Shown here in pieces: positions 15,019 to 24,510 of a DNA stretch of 64,000 bases. The notes beneath the pieces are model-generated. The model saw nothing but the letters and a program-made list of their open reading frames with translations. It did not search any database and was not told the origin of the DNA. Source of the stretch: Akkermansia muciniphila (lineage in GTDB: Bacteria > Verrucomicrobiota > Verrucomicrobiia > Verrucomicrobiales > Akkermansiaceae); assembly GCA_004557455.1 (NCBI GenBank), contig SFDX01000021.1, forward strand, positions 1 to 64,000, written 5' to 3'. Position numbers and translations under genes: made by a program. The number at the start of each line of letters is the position of its first letter. Position 1 is the first letter of the stretch.

Positions 15019-16044
15019 ATGGCAGATTCCCTCTACACCCGCATGGCGGAAACACCCGTCAGCAACTTCGATCTTTCCCTCCGTCCCCCCGTCTTCAGCG
15101 AGTTCTGCGGACAGGAGAAAGTGAAAGAGCGCCTGCTGCTGATGGTGGAAGCCGCCAAACTGCGCGGCGATGTGCCTGACCACATCCTGCTGAGCGGCCC
15201 GCCGGGGCTGGGCAAGACCACGCTGGCCAACATCATCGCCAACGCCGTCGGACACAAGCTGCACACCACCTCCGGCCCCCAGATCGAGAAGGCGGGGGAC
15301 TTGGCGGGCATCCTGACCAACGTGGAACGCGGGGACATCCTCTTCATCGACGAGATCCACCGCCTGCACCCCGCCATCGAGGAGTACCTCTACCCCGCCA
15401 TGGAGGATTTTCGGCTGGACATCATCATCGACCAAGGGCCTGCGGCGCGGTCCATTCAGCTGAACCTGCCCAAATTTACCCTGGTGGGTGCCACCACGCG
15501 CGCGGGGATGCTCACGGGGCCCCTGCGCTCGCGCTTCGGGCTCATTAACCGGCTGGATTACTACTCTGCGGAGGACCTGTGCCGCATCCTGCACCGCTCC
15601 GCCGGCCTGCTGAACATCGAGCTGACGGCAGAGGGAGCCATGGGCATCGCGCGGCGCTCCCGCGGTACACCCCGCGTGGCCAATGCCCTGCTGCGCTGGG
15701 TGCGCGATTATGCCCAGGTGAAGGCAGACGGCCACATCACGGATGAGGTGGCGCAGGCTGCCCTGACCATGCTGGACATCGATGACGACGGGCTGGATGA
15801 GATGGATAAGCGCCTGTTAGAGACGATGATTTATAAGTTTGACGGCGGCCCCGTGGGGCTCTCTTCCCTGGCCGTGGCCGTAGGGGAGGATGAATCCACC
15901 ATCGAGGACGTCCATGAGCCCTTCCTCATCATGCAGGGTTATATCAAGCGCACCCCGCGCGGGCGCGAGGCTCTGCCGGCGGCCTATACCAAGCTGGGCG
16001 TCGCCCCCGCGGGGGGCGCACAGGGACAACTCCCGCTTTGCTGA
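15019..16044 (+). CDS. ruvB: Holliday junction branch-migration helicase RuvB
   Basis: 341 residues from MADSLYTRMAE. Walker A is GPPGLGKTT (about 56-64), Walker B IDEIHRL, sensor 1 GATTRAG, the sensor 2/Arg region RSRGTPRVANALL, and the C-terminal winged helix contains YIKRTPRGR. It is a hexameric AAA+ motor acting with RuvA and RuvC in recombinational repair; neither is nearby. The 13-residue upstream extension is excluded because it starts within the -35 box. The amidase gene starts 5 nt after its stop. Confidence 0.96.
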   Translation: MADSLYTRMAETPVSNFDLSLRPPVFSEFCGQEKVKERLLLMVEAAKLRGDVPDHILLSGPPGLGKTTLANIIANAVGHKLHTTSGPQIEKAGDLAGILTNVERGDILFIDEIHRLHPAIEEYLYPAMEDFRLDIIIDQGPAARSIQLNLPKFTLVGATTRAGMLTGPLRSRFGLINRLDYYSAEDLCRILHRSAGLLNIELTAEGAMGIARRSRGTPRVANALLRWVRDYAQVKADGHITDEVAQAALTMLDIDDDGLDEMDKRLLETMIYKFDGGPVGLSSLAVAVGEDESTIEDVHEPFLIMQGYIKRTPRGREALPAAYTKLGVAPAGGAQGQLPLC

Positions 16045-16049
16045 ATGCG

Positions 16050-16859
16050 ATGAACCGTACCTCCATCCTCTGTTTTCTGTTCTTCCTGCTCGCGTTGAGC
16101 CTAGTCTCCACCTCCTGCACCTCGCAGTGCATGCAGCGGCAGGTGCGCAACTCCCGCACGGTGGTGCTGGACATAGGGCACCACATGGGCGCCCCGGGGG
16201 CCTGCACGCCGAACGGCCGCCACGGGGGCATGATGAATGAGTGCTCCTGGTGGTACCGCAATGCGGGCTTCGTGAAGCAGGAGATCGAGAAGGCGGGCTA
16301 CATCTGCAAGGTTTGCAACCGAGGCGCCGCCCCCCGGGACCCGGAGTTGGCGGCCTGTGCGCGCCGCGCGGGGGTGCACCAGGTGAACACGCCGCAGCCG
16401 GGGGCCGTGTACCGCTCCCGCCACAATCCGCGGCGCATGGCGGTGGGCATTCTGAGCGCGGATTATGCGCTGGACCAGAAGCCTGCCTGCGTTGTCTTTC
16501 TGCACCATAACAGCAACTCCGAGCACTGGCAGGTGTACACGAAGGGCGGCATTTACTGCAACTCCGTGGGCATTCCGCTGGCCAATGCCATGGTGGCAGA
16601 GCTGAACGGCAAGCTGATGAATAGCCGCATCCCCAACGGCGGGGAGCCGGTGCAACCCATCCTGCGCGATGACGGGCGCCTGGGCGGCGGGGATTGGCTG
16701 AATACCTGCAATGATTCGTGGGTGCCGGCGGCTATCACGGAGGCGGTGTTCCTCTCCAACCCGCAGCATGCGGCTTGGCTGGCCAAACCGAAGAATGCAG
16801 AGCTGTACGCGCGCACGGTGGGGCGCGGCATCGTGCGCTACCTGAACAACAGGCGCTGA
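16050..16859 (+). CDS. N-acetylmuramoyl-L-alanine amidase (Amidase_3), lipoprotein
   Basis: 269 residues from MNRTSILCF. A lipoprotein signal ends at VSTSC (Cys about 23). The amidase core shows VVLDIGHHMGAPGA (first zinc His), a Glu ligand candidate in NECSWWY, VVFLHHNSN (second His) and ITEAVFLSNPQ (catalytic Glu). It cleaves the amide bond between MurNAc and the stem peptide and is probably anchored in the envelope. It follows ruvB by 5 nt. An earlier TTG at 16038 overlaps ruvB; the ATG at 16050 is preferred. Confidence 0.82.
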   Translation: MNRTSILCFLFFLLALSLVSTSCTSQCMQRQVRNSRTVVLDIGHHMGAPGACTPNGRHGGMMNECSWWYRNAGFVKQEIEKAGYICKVCNRGAAPRDPELAACARRAGVHQVNTPQPGAVYRSRHNPRRMAVGILSADYALDQKPACVVFLHHNSNSEHWQVYTKGGIYCNSVGIPLANAMVAELNGKLMNSRIPNGGEPVQPILRDDGRLGGGDWLNTCNDSWVPAAITEAVFLSNPQHAAWLAKPKNAELYARTVGRGIVRYLNNRR

Positions 16860-16865
16860 AGCCCC

Positions 16866-17888
16866 CTACTCTGCCACGCCGCAGCGCTGCCGCAGGGCGC
16901 GGCTGTAGGCGGCTCGGTTATCCGGGGAGACATCGTAGCCGCAGGAGGCGCGGCGGCGCAGCTCCGCGAAGCTCTCCCCGGGTCGGTGCTCCAGCAGGCC
17001 GGCGCAGTAAAGTCGCTCGGCCAAGCCGGCGTTCAGCATGTGAGCCAAGGGGCCGGGATGCACGGCACCCGTGCTGCGCAGGGCGGCAATGACGCCGGTA
17101 GAGCAGTTATCGGTGAGCGTGTTATACGGTGCACGGTCGCGCTGAGCCTGCTCCTGCCGACGCACGAGGGTCAGCAGCATCTCGCGGGCCTGCTCGGGGC
17201 TCACGCGCATCGGGAAGAGGTACAGATCCTCGTGCCGGTGATCCGTGCGCAGACCGAAGATGTCCGCTTCCGTGCCGAAAACATACAGCATGCGGTATTT
17301 TTTGTAGATACCGCCCAGGGCATTCTGCTCCACCCCCTGCGGCAGCCGCGTCTCGGCGGAGACGACCAGGCGGCGACCGTCCGCAAAGCGGAAGCTGAGC
17401 ATGGTGTGGCACACGGCGGTGTGGCCGTCCCAGAAGCAGTCCGCGTAATCCACGCCGCAGAGACCCCGCAGCGGGTAGCATTCTTCCCGATACTGCGGTA
17501 GCATCACGTCTACTTTCCTGTAGCGCTCCTGCTCATACTCTGCCTCGGGATAGGAAAAATCCCTCACCCCGCTCACGCGCAGCACCTCGTCCCCCTGCTC
17601 GAGAGAAAACTCCGGGGTCTCCCGCCACGGTAGCTGCCACTCCGTATCATCCGATGGTGCCCGCATCAGCAGATAACAAACCACACACATGATTACCCCC
17701 GCCGCCCATCCGCCGAACGCACGCTTCACCCGGCTTCCCCGCATGCGATAAACCACAACGCTCACCGCCACAAGTACCGGCAAAACCACCACTGGCTGAA
17801 ACACCATCAGCCCCGCTGCCCACAGCGTCACCGCCAATCCCGCAAAACCCGCCGCCGTCAGCCCAAGCCATGTTCCCACTCGTCTCAT
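16866..17888 (-). CDS. DUF4105 (Lnb N-terminal-like) membrane protein
   Basis: 340 residues from MRRVGTWLGLTAAG. Three hydrophobic segments lie in the first ~80 residues (GLTAAGFAGLAVTLWAAGL, VVVLPVLVAVSVVVY, WAAGVIMCVVCYLLM). The rest is a soluble domain with DYADCFWDGHTAVCHTMLSF and PYNTLTDNCSTGVIAAL, which resemble the conserved DGHTxxxH... and NNCTT-like motifs of DUF4105. The biochemical function of the family is not established; an exported cysteine-hydrolase-like fold has been suggested. It is convergent with the amidase gene, 6 bp apart. The start is set by the promoter at 17895-17923. Confidence 0.7.
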   Translation of the reverse strand: MRRVGTWLGLTAAGFAGLAVTLWAAGLMVFQPVVVLPVLVAVSVVVYRMRGSRVKRAFGGWAAGVIMCVVCYLLMRAPSDDTEWQLPWRETPEFSLEQGDEVLRVSGVRDFSYPEAEYEQERYRKVDVMLPQYREECYPLRGLCGVDYADCFWDGHTAVCHTMLSFRFADGRRLVVSAETRLPQGVEQNALGGIYKKYRMLYVFGTEADIFGLRTDHRHEDLYLFPMRVSPEQAREMLLTLVRRQEQAQRDRAPYNTLTDNCSTGVIAALRSTGAVHPGPLAHMLNAGLAERLYCAGLLEHRPGESFAELRRRASCGYDVSPDNRAAYSRALRQRCGVAE

Positions 17889-17894
17889 GCCCCC

Positions 17895-17923
17895 ATTATA
17901 CCGCCGGCCCACCCGGAAAGCAA
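17895..17923 (-). promoter_or_regulatory. promoter of DUF4105 gene
   Basis: Minus strand: TTGCTT (17923-17918), 17 bp, TATAAT (17900-17895). The ATG is 6 nt after the -10. Confidence 0.7.
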
Positions 17924-17936
17924 GGCTATATGGCCG

Positions 17937-19106
17937 TCAGGCACTCCGGTTCTCTTCGGTGCGGAGAATCTCGGAGAGAGGAGCGGCGCCCCGAAGGCGG
18001 CGGGAGATAAAGTCCTGCCAATCAGAGCATCGAAGGGAGGTGCCGGGCTTGTTGAGCTCCAGCTCCTCGGCAGAGATGGGGAGGACCTGCAGGAAGGAGA
18101 TGCTCGGGCCCTGCGAGAGCGGGCATATGCTCACGAGATTAGCCTCCTCCTCCGCGCAAACCGGCAGCGGGTCCAAGAAGAGGCAGTGAAAGGGCCCGGC
18201 TTGCGGGAACATCGGATTCGGCGGGAAGGTACATACGCACTCGGAAGTGACGCTGACCACCGGCATGGAGGCGAGGTTCTCGGACGCGAACAAGAGGGTG
18301 TGCGCCTCCGGCGGCAGCTCTTCACCCGGTTCGCGGTCGGCGGGGAGGTACATCAGCAGTTCCGTTCGCGTAACCCATGGCATATAAAGAGGCGTCTCTT
18401 CCTCCAACGGACACATGAAATGCGCACCGAGACCGAGGGTGCAGAGGGTGTAGAAAGGCACGTCCTCTGCAGGCGCAAGAAGGAGCAGCTCGCGGCACGG
18501 GGATGACGCGTCATCGTTTTTATATACCCGAGCCACAGGTCCGAGGCATTCCTCGATGTAGCGGAAAAACGCCTCCCGCTCCGCCCGACTGTAGCACGCG
18601 CGCTCCCCTCGCAGAGCCGCACGGCGCAGGGCGCGCAGGCGGCGGATCTCCTCCCGCCCGCCCCGCAGACACAGAACGGGGGCCATGGAGGACCACAGGA
18701 AAACGGTGTGGCCCAGACGAAGCATGCGGTCGCCCTTGCTCCACGGAACGACCGTCGCAACGGAGGGAATATCCATACCCTCGAGCAGTTGAATGAATTC
18801 ATAATATCCCTCCCGCGTGGCGTAGAGGTAATCCGCCCGCCGATGCGCGCGCCAAAAGGAGAACTGTTGCCACAGCGCCACCGCGGAACAGACAGAAAGA
18901 AAAGCGCAGCAAATAAGCGCCGTCAGCGTACCCTCGACCTCCGCCGCGTCATTCAGGTAGACATAGCCTATGATGACCGTACCGACCGGGAAAACAAACA
19001 GGTTAGCCCTGAGGAGCAGGAGCCCCCACAGGCAGCGGAGTCGGCGGTCAATCGGCAGGGAGAAATTCTCCGCCTCGGCTTGAGGCGGTGTAACGGTTGT
19101 GCTCAT
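17937..19106 (-). CDS. membrane protein with suppressor-of-fused (SUFU)-like domain
   Basis: 389 residues from MSTTVTPPQAEAE. Two hydrophobic segments occur near the N-terminus (RCLWGLLLLRANLFVFPVGTVIIGYVYL; TLTALICCAFLSVCSAVALW). The C-terminal half (from about SPCRELLLLAPAEDVPFYTLCTLGLGAHFMC, through TRTELLMYLPADR, to FLQVLPISAEELEL) matches the layout of bacterial SUFU-domain proteins, which are often immunity proteins or accessory modules. Here it is tethered to a membrane anchor, with no toxin gene beside it. The open frame upstream of 19106 is excluded because the promoter lies in it. Confidence 0.65.
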   Translation of the reverse strand: MSTTVTPPQAEAENFSLPIDRRLRCLWGLLLLRANLFVFPVGTVIIGYVYLNDAAEVEGTLTALICCAFLSVCSAVALWQQFSFWRAHRRADYLYATREGYYEFIQLLEGMDIPSVATVVPWSKGDRMLRLGHTVFLWSSMAPVLCLRGGREEIRRLRALRRAALRGERACYSRAEREAFFRYIEECLGPVARVYKNDDASSPCRELLLLAPAEDVPFYTLCTLGLGAHFMCPLEEETPLYMPWVTRTELLMYLPADREPGEELPPEAHTLLFASENLASMPVVSVTSECVCTFPPNPMFPQAGPFHCLFLDPLPVCAEEEANLVSICPLSQGPSISFLQVLPISAEELELNKPGTSLRCSDWQDFISRRLRGAAPLSEILRTEENRSA

Positions 19107-19112
19107 GGCAGC

Positions 19113-19141
19113 ATTGTAGCACGGCACAGTCGGCGGGTCAA
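19113..19141 (-). promoter_or_regulatory. promoter of SUFU-domain gene
   Basis: Minus strand: TTGACC (19141-19136), 17 bp, TACAAT (19118-19113). The ATG is 6 nt after the -10. Confidence 0.7.
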
Positions 19142-19200
19142 GGCAAAGTGCGCCGGCGGGGTACTTTTGCCGCCCATTTGCCCGCCCGCGAAATTTCGGC

Positions 19201-19229
19201 TTGCCAAGCGGGGAAAAATCGGCTATAAT
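19201..19229 (+). promoter_or_regulatory. purM-purF promoter
   Basis: TTGCCA (19201-19206), 17 bp, TATAAT (19224-19229). The leader to purM would be about 23 nt. Confidence 0.75.
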
Positions 19230-19258
19230 CGGCCCGTACACGGTACACGCATTTCACT

Positions 19259-20257
19259 ATGTCCGGCAATCTCACTTACAAGCAATCCGGCGTCGATACT
19301 ATCGAGGCGCAGTCTTTCGTGCATGACATCAGCAGCCACGTCAAGCGCACACAGAAAACCCGCCAACTCTGCAATGCCTTCGGGCTTTTCGCTGCGGCCT
19401 ACGACCTCTCCTCTTACAAGGAGCCGGTGATCGTAACGGGCACCGACGGTGTGGGCACCAAGACGGAGATCCTCTTCGACCTGGACATGCTGGAGACAGC
19501 GGGCAAGGACCTGGTGGCCATGAATGTGAACGACATTCTGACCACGGGCGGTGACCCGCTCATGTTCCTGGACTACCTGGGCATCTCGAACCTGGAGATT
19601 GAGCGCCCGCGCATCACGCGCTTGGTGGCCGGCATGTGCGACTACCTGGAGAGCTGCAACTGCATTCTGGCCGGCGGCGAAACGGCGGAGATGCCCGGTG
19701 TGGTGCCGACCGACCTGGTGGAGATGGCCGGTTTCAGCATCGGCTGTGTGGAGAAGAGCTGCATGATCGACCCCTCCCAGGTGGCGGTGGGCGATGTGCT
19801 CATCGGCTACGCCAGCGATGGTTTCCACGCGAACGGCTGGAGCCTCATCCGCCGCATCCTGAAGCAGAATCCTGACCTTCTGACGGAGGAGGAGCTGCGC
19901 GGCCTGCTGGCCCCCACCCGCCTGTACCACGATGTGGTGTATGATATGCGCAAGCTCGGCATCACGCCGAAGGCCTACGCGCACATCACGGGCGGCGGTC
20001 TGCCGGAGAACCTGGAGCGCTTCCTCGGGGAGAAGGGGTCGGACCTGGAGATTCCGTACTGGAACAACCCTGCGGCCCAAAAGGTGCTGGAGTTTGTAGA
20101 CGCGGAGGACCGTTTCCACACCTTCAACATGGGCATCGGCTGGGTGGCCATCGTGTCGCCGGAGCAGGTCGAGCAGGCCATGACGGCGGGCCCGGGCGGC
20201 TGCGTCATCGGTACGATCCGCGAGGGTCGCGGCATCCGCGTCAGCATTCGCAAGTAA
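19259..20257 (+). CDS. purM: phosphoribosylformylglycinamidine cyclo-ligase
   Basis: 332 residues. Converts FGAM to AIR with ATP in purine synthesis. Typical motifs: TGTDGVGTKTEILFD near 61, MNVNDILTTGGDPLMFLDY near 88, GGETAEMPG near 139 and AHITGGGLPENLER. Normal length and no disruption. It heads a purM-purF-sigma factor run with short gaps (12 bp to purF). Confidence 0.96.
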   Translation: MSGNLTYKQSGVDTIEAQSFVHDISSHVKRTQKTRQLCNAFGLFAAAYDLSSYKEPVIVTGTDGVGTKTEILFDLDMLETAGKDLVAMNVNDILTTGGDPLMFLDYLGISNLEIERPRITRLVAGMCDYLESCNCILAGGETAEMPGVVPTDLVEMAGFSIGCVEKSCMIDPSQVAVGDVLIGYASDGFHANGWSLIRRILKQNPDLLTEEELRGLLAPTRLYHDVVYDMRKLGITPKAYAHITGGGLPENLERFLGEKGSDLEIPYWNNPAAQKVLEFVDAEDRFHTFNMGIGWVAIVSPEQVEQAMTAGPGGCVIGTIREGRGIRVSIRK

Positions 20258-20269
20258 CCCCCTGCCACC

Positions 20270-22189
20270 ATGTCGGATCCTCTTCACCATGAATGCGGCG
20301 TGGCGGCCATTCGCCTGCTCAAACCGCTATCATATTTCGCAGCCAAATACGGTTCGCCGGATTGGGCGTTCAACAAGCTGTTTCTGCTCATGGAGAAGCA
20401 GCACAACCGCGGGCAGGACGGCGCGGGCATCGGCTGCATCAAGCTGAATATGCCCATCGGGGAGTCCTACGTCTTCCGTGCACGCGATGCGACCGGCTCG
20501 GCTCTCAGTAACATCTTCAACAACCAGCAGCGCAACCTGCGCCACATGCGCGAGAAGGGTGAAATCGACGGGACGAACCCGGACGACTACAAGAAGCGCT
20601 TTAACTTCGGCGGCGAGATTCTCATGGGCCACCTGCGCTACGGCACCAGCGGCCAGTTCGATGAAGGCAGCTGCCACCCCTACCTGCGCCGCACCAACTG
20701 GTCCACGCGCACGCTCATGCTCTTGGGTAACTTCAACATGACCAACGCCCCTGCCCTGAACCGCAAGCTCATCGAGCGCGGTCAGCACCCGGTCTTCGGC
20801 ACGGATACCCAGACCGTGCTGGAGGAGATCGGGTACTACTTGGATGAGGCGCACACGGATATTTACCGCGAGCTGCGAGGGAAGGTAGAGGGACAGGTCA
20901 TTCCGGGGGAAATCTCTCGGCGTTTGGATTTATACGACATTATCGGAAAGGCCTCCGTGGACTGGGACGGCGGTTACTGCATCATGGGCGGTGTCGGCAA
21001 CGGAGACTTCTTCTGCCTGCGGGATCCGCACGGCATCCGCCCGTGCCACTATGTGCTGACGGATGAGTATCTGGCGGTGGCCAGCGAGCGTGTGCCGCTG
21101 ATGAGCGTGATGGAGGCGGAGAGCGATGATGTGCATGAGCTGCCGCGCGCCAACATGATTGTGGTGAAAAATAACGGCAAGGTCAGCATCCGCGAGTACA
21201 CCACGCCGCTGGAACCCACGCCGTGCAGCTTCGAGGCCATCTACTTCTCCCGCGGCAATGATCCCATCATCTACCGCGAGCGCAAGGCCCTGGGTGCAAA
21301 CCTGTCCGAGCGCGTGGTGGAGAGCTTGGACGGCAACTTCTCCAAGGCTGCCATCACCTACATTCCCAACACGGCAGAGATCTCTTACTACGGCCTGTTG
21401 GAGGGGCTGCGTGCCTACCGCCGCAACAAGGTGAGCGCGGCAATGGTGGCGGCTTTCCGCAACGGGACCATGAGCGAGGAGCTTATCGAGGAGCTTATCC
21501 TGCGCCGCTGGCCGCGTGCGGAGAAAATCGCGCACAAGGATATTAAGTTGCGCACGTTTATTACACAGGAGGCCAGCCGCGGTGTGCTCGCTTCCCAGGT
21601 GTACGACCTGACCTATGAGGCGGTGGGCAACGATGAGGTGCTGGTGGCTATCGATGACTCCATCGTGCGCGGCACCACGCTCAAAACCTCCCTGCTCCGC
21701 CTGCTCGGGCGCGCCAACCCGCGCAAGATTGTCATCGTATCCTCCGCTCCGCAGATCCGTTACCCGGACTGCTACGGCATTGACATGAGCGAGCTGGGCA
21801 AGTTCGTGGCTTTCCAGGCGGCGATCTCCCTGCTGCGCAAGCGCGGGATGTATGATTACATCACGGCCGTGTACAAGGAGTGCAAGCGCCAGCTCGAGCT
21901 CCCGCCGGAGCAGCGCACCAACCCCGTGCGCCAGATCTACGCGCCCTTCACCTCGGATGAGATTACCGAGGAAATCGCGCGCTTGGTGACGCCGGACAAT
22001 GCCACCTGCCCCATTCAGGTTATTTTCCAAACCTTGGAGGGCCTGCACGAGGCCATCGAGGGCCCCTGCGGGGATTGGTACTTCAGCGGCATTTACCCCA
22101 CCCCCGGTGGTTACACTACTGTTAACAACGCTTTCATTAACTGGTTCGAGGGACGCGACGGCCGCGCCTACGCGCTTCCCGTTACCTGA
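20270..22189 (+). CDS. purF: amidophosphoribosyltransferase-like protein (long form)
   Basis: 639 residues, versus about 470-510 for the common enzyme. The Ntn glutaminase nucleophile is the Cys in HHECGVAAI (residue 9, implying propeptide removal). EKQHNRGQDGAGI, GHLRYGTSG and the PRPP motif VLVAIDDSIVRGTTLK identify the family. It transfers glutamine amide to PRPP in the first purine step. Extra length lies in the glutaminase half (region around 75-105) and in a ~100-residue C-terminal extension. Long forms of this sort exist in some Bacteroidetes-like lineages. Pairing with purM supports the role. Confidence 0.88.
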   Translation: MSDPLHHECGVAAIRLLKPLSYFAAKYGSPDWAFNKLFLLMEKQHNRGQDGAGIGCIKLNMPIGESYVFRARDATGSALSNIFNNQQRNLRHMREKGEIDGTNPDDYKKRFNFGGEILMGHLRYGTSGQFDEGSCHPYLRRTNWSTRTLMLLGNFNMTNAPALNRKLIERGQHPVFGTDTQTVLEEIGYYLDEAHTDIYRELRGKVEGQVIPGEISRRLDLYDIIGKASVDWDGGYCIMGGVGNGDFFCLRDPHGIRPCHYVLTDEYLAVASERVPLMSVMEAESDDVHELPRANMIVVKNNGKVSIREYTTPLEPTPCSFEAIYFSRGNDPIIYRERKALGANLSERVVESLDGNFSKAAITYIPNTAEISYYGLLEGLRAYRRNKVSAAMVAAFRNGTMSEELIEELILRRWPRAEKIAHKDIKLRTFITQEASRGVLASQVYDLTYEAVGNDEVLVAIDDSIVRGTTLKTSLLRLLGRANPRKIVIVSSAPQIRYPDCYGIDMSELGKFVAFQAAISLLRKRGMYDYITAVYKECKRQLELPPEQRTNPVRQIYAPFTSDEITEEIARLVTPDNATCPIQVIFQTLEGLHEAIEGPCGDWYFSGIYPTPGGYTTVNNAFINWFEGRDGRAYALPVT

Positions 22190-22197
22190 CCCTCCCC

Positions 22198-22794
22198 ATG
22201 GCAAGCGACGCACCGGCTCTTCCGCCCAGTGACGAGGACCTCGTCCGCAAGACGCTCGAGGGCAACACCCGTGCCTACGATGAGCTGGTGCGTCGCCACA
22301 GCCGCAAGCTGCATGCCATGCTGCTCCAAATGGTCGGGTCGGAGGCAGATGCCTACGACATCGCCCAGGATTCCTTCCTCAAGGCCTTTCACTCCCTGCG
22401 CTACTTCAACGGGCGCAGTGCTTTCTACACTTGGCTGTATTCCATCGCGGCCAACCAGGCGCGCAATTTCATCCGCAAGCGTAAGCGGGAGAACACCACC
22501 AGCATTGATAACGATGAAAACGGCGACCGACTGGAGAAGGACAGCGACTTGGCGGATAACGGCCTCACCTCCGACCCCGTCCGCCGTGCCCATCTGACGG
22601 ATCTGCGTCGCAAGCTCGTCGCCGCGCTCGACCAACTCTCCCCCGCCCACCGCGAGGTCGTCACCATGTGCGACATTCACGGCCTCTCCTACCCGGAGAT
22701 CTCCCGCATCCTCAACATCTCGGAGGGCACCCTCCGCTCCCGCCTCCACTACGCCCACCGCCTCCTCCAAGGCATCCTCGCCGATGAGAGGTGA
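22198..22794 (+). CDS. ECF-type RNA polymerase sigma-70 factor
   Basis: 198 residues. Region 2 includes YDELVRRHSRKLHAMLLQM, AYDIAQDSFLKAFHSLRYF and TWLYSIAANQARNFIRKRKR. Region 4 includes LSPAHREVVTMCDIHGLSYPEISRILNISEGTLRSRLHYAHRLL. This is the RpoE/SigW class. No anti-sigma gene follows: the next gene is convergent, 19 bp away. The start is 8 bp after purF, so it probably shares the purMF transcript. Confidence 0.9.
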   Translation: MASDAPALPPSDEDLVRKTLEGNTRAYDELVRRHSRKLHAMLLQMVGSEADAYDIAQDSFLKAFHSLRYFNGRSAFYTWLYSIAANQARNFIRKRKRENTTSIDNDENGDRLEKDSDLADNGLTSDPVRRAHLTDLRRKLVAALDQLSPAHREVVTMCDIHGLSYPEISRILNISEGTLRSRLHYAHRLLQGILADER

Positions 22795-22800
22795 TGCGTG

Positions 22801-22813
22801 CGCCCGTAGGGCG
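22801..22813. terminator. short hairpin between convergent genes
   Basis: CGCCC-GTA-GGGCG lies exactly between the sigma factor stop and the stop of the convergent membrane protein. It is short and has only a weak T tract, so this is tentative. Confidence 0.35.
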
Positions 22814-24475
22814 TTACGTTTCGAGAACTTTGCCGTCTCTTATAATGATTACCTGTTCCTCCCGGCCCCGATAGAGTTTCAGGCGAACCTCATCAAATAC
22901 ACCGGGAATCAGACAATACATCTTGCCGTTTCTCGGGAAGACGATGATGGACATTCCTCCCAACATCCACCCTTGCGCCTCCATCCGTAAACGATGCAGC
23001 AGAGTATGCTGTTCATCAGGCATAACGTACGCCGCACATTCACACGCAGAAACGTCCTGATCCAACACTGTAAGCATAAGACCTTCACGCACTTTTCGGA
23101 AATCGCCGGGCTCGGTAGAATCCCATATTTCCTCCGGCACGCTGTCAATCAGTGCTTTATCCTTCTGCCGAATCAGGGCAAACGGCTCGGTTTTGTAATA
23201 TCCTGCGATGGCTCTGTTATGGAGTGCCAGGCAATTCGGCAGAATATATGATGTGCAAACCGCCCGTCCGCCGTCTCCGGAAGAACATTGCTCGAGACAT
23301 ATCAGATTTTCTCCGGAGCGGGCACAACGTATGACATCTTCTTCCGTCAGAAAACCGGCCTTTATCTGCCCGTAGGTGCACACGATACTTGCCGTTGCTG
23401 CAACAAACAACAAGCCCGCGCAGCATTGCCTCCGACGTCGGCTTTGACAAGCGATAAGAGCATAACAGGGACGAAGCACTGCGAGAAATGAGAAGAAATA
23501 GAAGCCATATGTTGACCTGACGTTGATTTCCGTTGAATATGCGGCAGCCAGGAGGCATACAAGAGCACCCAACAAAAGAAATGGCTCGATTGTCAGTAAA
23601 AGGCTTCTCAGACCATATCTCCTCCGGTGTTTTGCAGCCAAAATAATCCCGAATATAAAGAGAAGCAGGGAGGGGATCAGGAACGGAGACACCAACACCT
23701 TACTCACGCCGAGGTACAATCGAACCGGATACTTAATAAAACCTGCCCCGCATCCCTGTTCTGACATGCGGTACAACAATCCCGGTGAAAGCACATTGGA
23801 AAGAACGCCTGCAACAAGACATAAGAGAGCAGAGGCACGCAGCAGGGTCATTTTCTCTCTGTTGATGCAGAGATACAGGACAGAGCATGCGGTAAGCCCT
23901 AATGAAAGAGCCTCCGTAGAATTGCCGGCAAGAAAGCCCAGAGGAAGCGCGGCCAATACAACCCTCCCCCTGCCGAGAAGGCACAGGAGGTATGATAACA
24001 CCAAAACAGACGGCAGCAAATAATTACAGCTGCCTGCCATCCAGAGGAAAAGCTGCCCCGGGTGCGGAAGCGTAAGCCAGAAAAGGCACGCTATAACTGT
24101 AAACACTGCAAATCGGTCCGAGTTTTTTCCGACTCTCGCGTGACGAGTCATGAGAAATATCAGGAGAGCGAAGAGAGATACATTGACAACCTCCCATACG
24201 GATTTGCCTGCATACAGCATGAGAAACTGAAAACCGTGCGTAACAAAGCGTCCGTTGATACATCGGTAGCCGTTGACTGTTGAATCCAAGACATCCCTCG
24301 GAGAACTCAGCAACCTGCTAAAACTTGTATCTATATAGTGCACACCGTCATACAGAAAAGAATACACATAATCATCACTGCTGTAGGGGGTGACCCTACA
24401 GAGAATATACAGACCGACGACCATGATCAAGGCGGCGATTCCACTCAACCGTTTTTTTCTCACAATATCACTCAT
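22814..24475 (-). CDS. DUF6056-like polytopic membrane protein (putative GT-C-type glycosyltransferase), ON orientation of inverton A
   Basis: 553 residues from MSDIVRKKRLSG, chosen over 24502 because AGGA precedes it. About ten hydrophobic segments run from about 12 to 390; the last ~170 residues are soluble. After the first membrane segment comes PYSSDDYVYSF, an acidic loop motif reminiscent of GT-C glycosyltransferases, then NGRFVTHGFQ, PHPGQLFLWMAGSCNYL and GNSTEALSLGL. The C-terminal part has NCLALHNRAIAGYY and DQDVSACECAAYV. It is clearly paralogous to the divergent gene at 24707 and of lower G+C than its neighbours. A role in surface polysaccharide decoration is inferred. A complete promoter reads into it in the sequenced orientation. 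Confidence 0.72.
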   Translation of the reverse strand: MSDIVRKKRLSGIAALIMVVGLYILCRVTPYSSDDYVYSFLYDGVHYIDTSFSRLLSSPRDVLDSTVNGYRCINGRFVTHGFQFLMLYAGKSVWEVVNVSLFALLIFLMTRHARVGKNSDRFAVFTVIACLFWLTLPHPGQLFLWMAGSCNYLLPSVLVLSYLLCLLGRGRVVLAALPLGFLAGNSTEALSLGLTACSVLYLCINREKMTLLRASALLCLVAGVLSNVLSPGLLYRMSEQGCGAGFIKYPVRLYLGVSKVLVSPFLIPSLLLFIFGIILAAKHRRRYGLRSLLLTIEPFLLLGALVCLLAAAYSTEINVRSTYGFYFFSFLAVLRPCYALIACQSRRRRQCCAGLLFVAATASIVCTYGQIKAGFLTEEDVIRCARSGENLICLEQCSSGDGGRAVCTSYILPNCLALHNRAIAGYYKTEPFALIRQKDKALIDSVPEEIWDSTEPGDFRKVREGLMLTVLDQDVSACECAAYVMPDEQHTLLHRLRMEAQGWMLGGMSIIVFPRNGKMYCLIPGVFDEVRLKLYRGREEQVIIIRDGKVLET

Positions 24476-24510
24476 GTTATCCTGCATACAATCCACATGC
24501 AACGCAGACG

